From Polynucleobacter hallstattensis (lineage in GTDB: Bacteria > Pseudomonadota > Gammaproteobacteria > Burkholderiales > Burkholderiaceae): DNA of 64,000 bases. Location of the stretch: contig NZ_JACVPO010000001.1 of assembly GCF_018881835.1 (NCBI RefSeq), forward strand, positions 620,001 through 684,000. Reading direction: 5' to 3'. Position numbers and translations under genes: made by a program. The notes under the pieces are model-generated. The model ran no database searches. It was not told where the DNA came from and was given only the letters and a program-made list of their open reading frames with translations. This document shows positions 58,590 through 64,000 of the stretch, piece by piece (position 1 is the first letter of the stretch; each line of letters opens with the position of its first letter).

Positions 58590-59093
58590 ATGAACTTTGC
58601 CCCTAAACCTATTCGCACGAAGGCTGCCCATGAGTGGCTGGAGTATTTACGCGAGTCTGAGGGCTTGGGCGGAATTCTGGCGAAAACTGAAGATTTAGCC
58701 AAACTCAAAATTGCCCTGAAAGCAGCTCTATTCGAGCTGGATTTAGAAAATTTAGCGTCCAAAATTGAGGCTGGGTGGCGCTCTGGAGCTCAAAATGAGC
58801 TTTTTTTACTAGTGAATGGGGCAAGCATTGCAACCCGTCTTCAGCAAGTTTTACCCAGCTTAATCAATGAGTTAGCTAAAAAAGGAGTCGTTTGCGCTAG
58901 CATTAAGGTGCGCCTGAAGCCAGCGCCACCGACCTGGGAAATCAAGCCTCGTGAAGGACTCCAGGCGACGCAAAAACCAAGAGGCTTTAATGCTGTTGCA
59001 AGGGCTTCTTGGGAATCATTATTAGATAAGTTAGCGCCTGACTCTGAACTACATAAGGCAGTTGAACGCCTGCTTCAGAGCAAGCCTAAATAA
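58590..59093 (+). CDS. DUF721/DciA-like protein
   Basis: The 167 aa product has no strong motif. Placement between secA and lpxC, size, and a central segment of the type AALFELDLENLASKIEAGWRSGAQNELFLLVNGASIATRLQQVLPSL-like pattern (short alternating strands and helices ending in a basic C-terminal part) fit the DUF721/DciA family. DciA loads the replicative helicase in bacteria lacking DnaC. ATG at 58590 is chosen; a TTG at 58560 would add ten residues and neither has a clear ribosome site. It is divergent from secA. The assignment rests largely on gene order. Confidence 0.6.
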   Translation: MNFAPKPIRTKAAHEWLEYLRESEGLGGILAKTEDLAKLKIALKAALFELDLENLASKIEAGWRSGAQNELFLLVNGASIATRLQQVLPSLINELAKKGVVCASIKVRLKPAPPTWEIKPREGLQATQKPRGFNAVARASWESLLDKLAPDSELHKAVERLLQSKPK

Positions 59094-59095
59094 AC

Positions 59096-60010
59096 CTAGA
59101 AAAAGAGGGGTTGACTCTCTTTGGAATAGGCTGCGGGAGCCTTATTTTCAGGGAAACTGCTAATTTCATAAGCGCTAGGATCTTCCAAAAGCTTACGCAA
59201 GAGCGCGTTATTTAAGGCGTGTCCTGATTTTTCAGCAACATAGGAACCCACAATCGGATGCCCAACTAAATACAGGTCGCCAATGGCATCCAAGATTTTA
59301 TGGCGCACGAACTCATCTTCGTAACGTAACTCTTCGTTATTAAGAATACGATGCTCATCGAGCACAATCGCGTTATCCAAGCTCCCACCTCGCGCTAAAC
59401 CCATCTCTCGCAATGCCTCAACCTCGTGAGCAAAGCCAAAGGTTCGGGCACGGCCAATCTCACTACGATAAGCATGCTCAGCAAAGTCCACCACAAAACG
59501 TTGACCAGTTTTATCTACTGCAGGATGCTTAAAGTCAATGGTGAAGTCCAACTTAAATCCGAAGAAAGGCTCTAGGCGTGCAAGCTTGTCGCCCTCCTTC
59601 ACTTCCACAGGTTTTTTAATCACCACAAACTGTCTAGAAGCTTCTTGCTCAGATATACCAGCCGATTCCATTAGGAACAAAAATGAGGCTGCACTGCCAT
59701 CCATGATGGGCACTTCTTCGCCGTCAAGCTCAATTAATAAATTATCAAGTCCTAGGCCTGCACAAGCTGAAAGTAAATGCTCAACGGTGGAAACACGCAC
59801 GCCATCCTTTTGTATCACTGAGGCCAAGCGGGTATCGCAAACCGCCAGAGCAGTGGCCGGTACAAGCGATTGCTCTGGGGTATCTACACGTACAAATACA
59901 ATTCCTGAATTTATCGGCGCAGGCTTAATAGACAAAGTCACCTTGCGCCCAGAGTGCAAACCAATCCCCACGGTTTTGATCGGGGTAGCGATTGTGCGTT
60001 GCTTCATCAT
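59096..60010 (-). CDS. lpxC: UDP-3-O-acyl-N-acetylglucosamine deacetylase
   Basis: Zinc amidase for the committed step of lipid A synthesis. The 304 aa protein starts [21 protein letters not shown] and has [20 protein letters not shown] (zinc ligand His78), and [18 protein letters not shown] with the second His/Asp ligands. Both ATGs at 60010 and 60007 are possible. It lies downstream of ftsZ and the peroxiredoxin gene. It converges with the DciA-like gene 2 bases away. Confidence 0.97.
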   Translation of the reverse strand: MMKQRTIATPIKTVGIGLHSGRKVTLSIKPAPINSGIVFVRVDTPEQSLVPATALAVCDTRLASVIQKDGVRVSTVEHLLSACAGLGLDNLLIELDGEEVPIMDGSAASFLFLMESAGISEQEASRQFVVIKKPVEVKEGDKLARLEPFFGFKLDFTIDFKHPAVDKTGQRFVVDFAEHAYRSEIGRARTFGFAHEVEALREMGLARGGSLDNAIVLDEHRILNNEELRYEDEFVRHKILDAIGDLYLVGHPIVGSYVAEKSGHALNNALLRKLLEDPSAYEISSFPENKAPAAYSKESQPLFF

Positions 60011-60037
60011 GGTTTATCTAAATTCAGGAATGATTTA

Positions 60038-60538
60038 TTAAAGCTTTTTCAGGATAGAAGCGGCATCGCTTACTTCAAATTTGCCAGGTGCTTCGCGATC
60101 CAAGGTTGTCACAACACCATCTTCAACAATCATGGCGTAGCGATCTGAGCGAACACCCAAACCACGAGCAACTAAATCTAACTCTAGGCCAAGTTTCTTA
60201 GTAAATTCAGCACTACCATCACCAAACATGCGAATCTTTTTGCCAACCTTTTGATCTCGGCCCCAGGCACCCATCACAAATGGGTCATTTACTGAAATAC
60301 ACCAAATTTCATCAACACCCTTTGCTTTGATTGCATCAAAGTGCTCAACATAGCTAGGAACATGCTTTGCTGAACAAGTTGGCGTGAATGCACCAGGTAA
60401 TGCAAAGATCACTATCTTTTTACCGGCAGTGAGTTTTTCAACTTCAAAGGCGTTTGGCCCAATGGCGCAACCTTCACTCGCTTCATCTAAAAACTCATAA
60501 AGTGTGGCGTTTGGTAACTTTTGTCCGACTGCAATCAT
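60038..60538 (-). CDS. Peroxiredoxin, Prx5 type
   Basis: Thiol peroxidase of 166 aa with the Prx5 active site PGAFTPTCSAKHVPSY (peroxidatic Cys55), ISVNDPFVMGAWG and a C-terminal SDRYAMIVEDGVV. It removes H2O2 and organic peroxides, using glutaredoxin or glutathione. The gene sits between ftsZ and lpxC on the same strand, a place often used in Burkholderiales, so it may be cotranscribed with division genes. Confidence 0.92.
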   Translation of the reverse strand: MIAVGQKLPNATLYEFLDEASEGCAIGPNAFEVEKLTAGKKIVIFALPGAFTPTCSAKHVPSYVEHFDAIKAKGVDEIWCISVNDPFVMGAWGRDQKVGKKIRMFGDGSAEFTKKLGLELDLVARGLGVRSDRYAMIVEDGVVTTLDREAPGKFEVSDAASILKKL

Positions 60539-60568
60539 AAATTCTCCAATTAAATAGTTGTCATGAGT

Positions 60569-60619
60569 ATGCCAACGCTAGCGCGGGATTCGTCGTCCGG
60601 AGGGGCGCCGCGCTGGCAT
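60569..60619. repeat. GC-rich interrupted inverted repeat between ftsZ and the peroxiredoxin gene
   Basis: ATGCCA (60569-60574) pairs with TGGCAT (60614-60619) and GCGCGG (60581-60586) with CCGCGC (60608-60613), with a 6-base bulge on one side and a 21-base loop. No T-run follows on either strand. It is clearly more GC-rich than its surroundings. It could be an RNA processing or attenuation stem, or a REP-like element. Confidence 0.5.
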
Positions 60620-60649
60620 TCTGCAGAACCTATTGTATTGAGCAGTGAT

Positions 60650-61990
60650 TTAATCTGCTTGCTTACGTAAAAAAGCTGGGATTTCATAATAATCAGCCCC
60701 TTTGTCCAACATGGCTTTAGCCTGTGGCGAGCTATCAGCACCTAGAGTAGGGGCTGGTGTAGCTTCCCGTGAACTACGGAATACACGTGGCAAATCATAT
60801 TGACTGTAATCAACACTACTAGATGCGGGTTGAGAAGCTATCGAGGGTGCACTACCTGTACCCGTCATTGCCAAACCGGCACTAGTAATCGGAGCTGAAT
60901 CTAAATTAACTCTACTGATTGCTGCTGAAGCGCTTGCTGGAGCAAAACTATTTAAGTCAGCCATTGTTGGCATCGCATCATGTGTACCAGTAGCCTGTCT
61001 CCAAACTACCTCTGGTTGATGATGTTGACGTGATTGTGGGTTGTTCAAACCAGTAGCAACAACAGTGACACGCAGTGCATCACCTAAGCTCTCGTCATAA
61101 ACAGTGCCGAAAATCACAGTAGCATCATCTGCAGCATAGCCCCGAATTGCCGCCATGACTTCGCGAGTTTCGGACAATTTTAATGAACGGCTAGCAGTGA
61201 TATTAACCAATACACCACGCGCACCAGACAAATCGACACCCTCGAGAAGCGGTGAAGCAACGGCAGCTTCAGCAGCTAAGCGTGCGCGATCCATACCGGA
61301 TACTGTTGCAGTTCCCATCATCGCCTTGCCTTGTTCGCCCATCACTGTTTTCACATCCTCAAAGTCGACGTTGATCAAACCTTGCACGTTAATGATCTCT
61401 GCAATACCTGAGACAGCGTTATGTAATACATCATCAGCACAGGCAAATGCCTTATCAAACTCTGCATCTTCACCCATGACTTCAAAAAGTTTTTCATTGA
61501 GAACTACAATCAATGAATCTACATAAGCTTCGAGTTCAGTAGCGCCATTCTCTGCAACTTTGAGACGCTTAACGCCCTCAAAATCAAATGGCTTGCTGAT
61601 AACGCCAACAGTCAAAATACCCATTTCTTTAGCGACTTGAGCAACAATTGGCGCTGCACCAGTACCTGTGCCACCACCCATACCAGCAGTAATGAACACC
61701 ATGTGTGCACCTTGCAATGTATCTGCAATCCGAGCTCGCGCTTCTTCAGCGGAAGCTGCGCCGATTTCAGGTTTTGCGCCAGCACCGAGTCCGCTAGAGC
61801 CTAGTTGCAAATTCACAGATGCCTCGGAACGCTGTAAAGCGCCAGCATCGGTGTTCATGCAAATAAACTCTACGCCATTAACACCGCGACGAATCATGTG
61901 CTGAACTGCATTACCGCCTGCACCACCAACCCCAACCACTTTAATAATGGTTTTACCGGCTGTTTCTTGATCTAACATTTCAAATTCCAT
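60650..61990 (-). CDS. ftsZ: Cell division tubulin homologue FtsZ
   Basis: GTPase that forms the Z-ring. The 446 aa protein has the tubulin signature GGGTGTG (105-111), NTDAGAL, and [11 protein letters not shown]. After the core (to about 330) comes a long Ser/Ala/Pro-rich linker of about 90 residues and then the conserved end peptide [11 protein letters not shown] that binds FtsA and other partners. The linker makes it longer than the 383 aa E. coli protein, as in other Burkholderiales. A strong ribosome site (TAGGAGGG) precedes the ATG. It follows ftsA by 45 bases. Confidence 0.98.
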   Translation of the reverse strand: MEFEMLDQETAGKTIIKVVGVGGAGGNAVQHMIRRGVNGVEFICMNTDAGALQRSEASVNLQLGSSGLGAGAKPEIGAASAEEARARIADTLQGAHMVFITAGMGGGTGTGAAPIVAQVAKEMGILTVGVISKPFDFEGVKRLKVAENGATELEAYVDSLIVVLNEKLFEVMGEDAEFDKAFACADDVLHNAVSGIAEIINVQGLINVDFEDVKTVMGEQGKAMMGTATVSGMDRARLAAEAAVASPLLEGVDLSGARGVLVNITASRSLKLSETREVMAAIRGYAADDATVIFGTVYDESLGDALRVTVVATGLNNPQSRQHHQPEVVWRQATGTHDAMPTMADLNSFAPASASAAISRVNLDSAPITSAGLAMTGTGSAPSIASQPASSSVDYSQYDLPRVFRSSREATPAPTLGADSSPQAKAMLDKGADYYEIPAFLRKQAD

Positions 61991-62035
61991 ATACCCTCCT
62001 AGGTAATAAGTACTACATTGACGACGACGAAAAAC

Positions 62036-63265
62036 TTAAAAATTTCCTGCGAACCATTCCTTCATGCGCGAAATCACACTTTGTAACGCGCCTGATTGTG
62101 ATACTCGACGGCCACGCAATAGCTGCGCCTGACCTTCCATTAATAAACCGATACTGGTAGCAAAACGGGGGCTACGCAAAACCTCATGCAGGTACCCGCG
62201 GTACTCGGGAGTACCGATACGTGCTGGACGCAAGAACACTTGCTCAGCAAGCTCAACCATTCCCGGCATCAAGGATGTTCCACCCGTAAGCACAATCCCT
62301 GAAGACACCATATCTTCGTAACCAGAATCACGCACAACGCCTCGAACTAAGGTAAATAACTCTTCTACTCGTGGCTCGATAACGGCAGCTAAGGCTTGCT
62401 TTGACATTGGGCGTGGTTCACGATCACCAACGCCTGGGACATCAATCATGGTGGTGGGATCGGCCATATCTTGGCGAGCAATGCCATATTGAATCTTAAG
62501 ATCTTCAGCATCAATAGTTGGTGTACGCAATGCCATTGCAATGTCATTGGTAATTTGATCACCTGCAATTGGAATCACTGCAGTATGTCGAATAGATCCT
62601 TGACAGTAAATTGCAATATCAGTTGTACCACCACCAATGTCCACCAAGACAACACCCAACTCTTTTTCATCTTCAGTTAATACAGCTAAACTCGAAGCCA
62701 AGGGCTGCAAAATTAAATCGTTTACCTCTAAACCACAACGACGTACACACTTCACAATATTTTGTGCGGCACTAACAGCACCAGTAACAATATGTACTTT
62801 TACTTCCAGGCGTAAACCGCTCATACCAATTGGCTCACGCACATCCTCTTGTCCATCAATAATGAATTCCTGAACAAGAATATGAAGAATTTGCTGATCT
62901 GTTGGAATGTTGATTGCTTTAGCAGTTTCTAAAACACGTTCAACATCGCCAGCACTCACTTCTTTATCGCGTATGGCCACCATACCGCTGGAGTTAAAGC
63001 TCACAATATGATTTCCAGCAATGCCAGTAAAGACCTGCACGATCTGGCGGTCGGCCATGACTTCAGCTTCTTCAAGCGCTTTCTGGATAGACTGAACAGT
63101 AGCTTCAATATTGACAACTACGCCCTTCTTTAAACCTTTGGACGCAGTTTGACCAACGCCAACGACATTAAATTGGCCATCAGCTTCTAACTCAGCAACC
63201 AAAGCAACTACCTTGGATGTTCCAATATCTAATCCGACCAGTAAATCGCGATTGTCTTTACTCAT
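62036..63265 (-). CDS. ftsA: Cell division protein FtsA
   Basis: Actin-like protein that tethers FtsZ to the membrane. The 409 aa product has VGLDIGTSKVVALVAE, GVVVNIEATVQSI, VLVDIGGGTTDIAIY and IVLTGGTSLMPGM, and ends in an amphipathic helix (VISRMKEWFAGNF) for membrane binding. Two in-frame ATGs lie at 63271 and 63265; the second has the better spacing to GAGGA. It lies between ftsQ and ftsZ. Confidence 0.97.
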   Translation of the reverse strand: MSKDNRDLLVGLDIGTSKVVALVAELEADGQFNVVGVGQTASKGLKKGVVVNIEATVQSIQKALEEAEVMADRQIVQVFTGIAGNHIVSFNSSGMVAIRDKEVSAGDVERVLETAKAINIPTDQQILHILVQEFIIDGQEDVREPIGMSGLRLEVKVHIVTGAVSAAQNIVKCVRRCGLEVNDLILQPLASSLAVLTEDEKELGVVLVDIGGGTTDIAIYCQGSIRHTAVIPIAGDQITNDIAMALRTPTIDAEDLKIQYGIARQDMADPTTMIDVPGVGDREPRPMSKQALAAVIEPRVEELFTLVRGVVRDSGYEDMVSSGIVLTGGTSLMPGMVELAEQVFLRPARIGTPEYRGYLHEVLRSPRFATSIGLLMEGQAQLLRGRRVSQSGALQSVISRMKEWFAGNF

Positions 63266-63274
63266 TCTCATTCC

Positions 63275-64000
63275 TCATTGCTTCTGCTCGCTTTTTTTGC
63301 CATCTGCTTCATTTTTTTTCAAACTTGTCGAAGCAAGATGCACTGCAAAACCATTTGCGTAGCGCAGATCGATTGCATCTACCCGATTGGCCCACTTCTC
63401 TTGAACCTGTGGCCAATACTTAAAAAGACGTGCGACACGATCCTCAGTTAATGTTTTGTCTGAATTCTCTTCATCCCGACCAAACTCCACCTTCATGCCA
63501 TTGGATAACTTCACATTCCAAGCGTAGCGATCAGAGAGAGTTAAGCTTTTCACTTCCGCACTCCAAGGCTTAAACCAAGCATTCGCTCTTTCATACAAGC
63601 GCATCACCTCTTTGCTAGCATCTTCTGGTCCTGAGAAATCAATCAAAGAAATGCCATCCCCTACATCAGATACACGCCCAGCAAAGAGTTCGCCATGGGT
63701 ATTCATTAAAATGTGGCTTTCGGCACCGCCCCATGTGCCAAATGGCTTTTGTTCTTCAATGCTCACAATCAATCCGTTGGGCCAAACTCTGCGAACGTTA
63801 GCGTGACGCACCCAAGGCATGGACTCGAACCCACGCTTCACATCCTCCAACCTCACGCTGAAAAAATTTCCTTGAACCGTTTCCAAAACTTGCTGCTTCA
63901 CCACCGGCTTATTAATATGCTTGAGTGTTTGCCCAGCTACTGGCTCAATGACAACTTGACGTAAAGCAAAGACGGGGCGCTGACTCAACCACACCAAAAT
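63275..64000 (-). CDS. ftsQ: Cell division protein FtsQ, C-terminal part (cut by window end)
   Basis: Bitopic divisome protein that bridges FtsL/FtsB and the late division proteins. About 240 residues are visible: the POTRA domain (FALRQVVIEPVAGQTLKHINKPVV, SMPWVRHANVRRVWPNGLIVSIEEQKPFGTWG) and the beta domain with RVARLFKYWPQV and VDAIDLRYANGFAVHL, then a Lys-rich tail. The cytoplasmic and membrane segments lie beyond base 64000. The order ftsQ-ftsA-ftsZ-lpxC is the distal division and cell-wall cluster. Confidence 0.95.
   Translation of the reverse strand: MLVWLSQRPVFALRQVVIEPVAGQTLKHINKPVVKQQVLETVQGNFFSVRLEDVKRGFESMPWVRHANVRRVWPNGLIVSIEEQKPFGTWGGAESHILMNTHGELFAGRVSDVGDGISLIDFSGPEDASKEVMRLYERANAWFKPWSAEVKSLTLSDRYAWNVKLSNGMKVEFGRDEENSDKTLTEDRVARLFKYWPQVQEKWANRVDAIDLRYANGFAVHLASTSLKKNEADGKKSEQKQ

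Overview
The window is a 64 kb piece of chromosome from a small-genome betaproteobacterium of the order Burkholderiales. Protein sequences and gene order (bamE/fur, accB-accC-prmA, rplU-rpmA-obgE-proB, pilBC-coaE-zapD, secA-lpxC-ftsZ-ftsA-ftsQ) look most like the freshwater genus Polynucleobacter. That genus call is an inference from familiarity; no search was run. Coding density is very high, most gaps are under 150 bases, and many neighbours overlap by 4 bases. I saw no rRNA, tRNA, CRISPR array, insertion sequence or prophage.

Region 1 (1-20951): leuS (cut by the window start), dapB, the lipoprotein gene bamE divergent from fur, a tkt-gap pair, rsmE, an orphan barstar-family gene, the malic enzyme/phosphotransacetylase fusion maeB, a thiL-pgpA-pncC operon, corA, pyrF, and a minus-strand run mpl-fabG-rnb-tonB-aroE-mtgA that mixes cell-wall, RNA-decay and shikimate functions. 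Region 2 (20978-26717): a TlpA-like thioredoxin, then aroQ-accB-accC and a prmA gene fused in frame to a membrane-anchored DUF3426-like domain, then a PfkB-family kinase. Region 3 (26799-31863): a lysine/alanine-rich histone H1-like gene with an apparent frameshift at a run of nine A, and nrdAB with NrdR-like boxes upstream.

Region 4 (32000-41722): a zinc-ribbon/AmpD amidase fusion, a CcsA-like membrane protein, ffh, proS divergent from rppH, a CNP1-like lipoprotein, a proB without the PUA domain, obgE, rpmA, rplU and ispB. Region 5 (41719-47723): accessory metabolism, namely a GrdB-like protein, an FAH-family enzyme, a ketopantoate reductase-like protein, a sodium:solute symporter, a lone squalene/phytoene synthase and ogt. 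Region 6 (47841-53166): one tightly packed plus-strand operon of a CorC/CNNM-type protein, a stripped-down type IV pilus ATPase, platform protein and prepilin peptidase, then coaE and zapD. Region 7 (53163-64000): mutT, a DUF815 ATPase, argJ, secA, a DciA-like gene, lpxC, a peroxiredoxin, ftsZ, ftsA and ftsQ (cut by the window end), which is the distal part of the division and cell-wall cluster.

Most of the window is core housekeeping. The best leads for something unusual are the A9 frameshift in the H1-like gene, the PrmA-DUF3426 fusion, the minimal pilus/competence-type assembly operon, the obgE start codon placed 4 bases after an intrinsic terminator, the barstar gene with two perfect AT-rich dyads but no visible barnase, and the layered dyads in front of nrdA. 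I did not find a convincing wholly new defence or mobile system.
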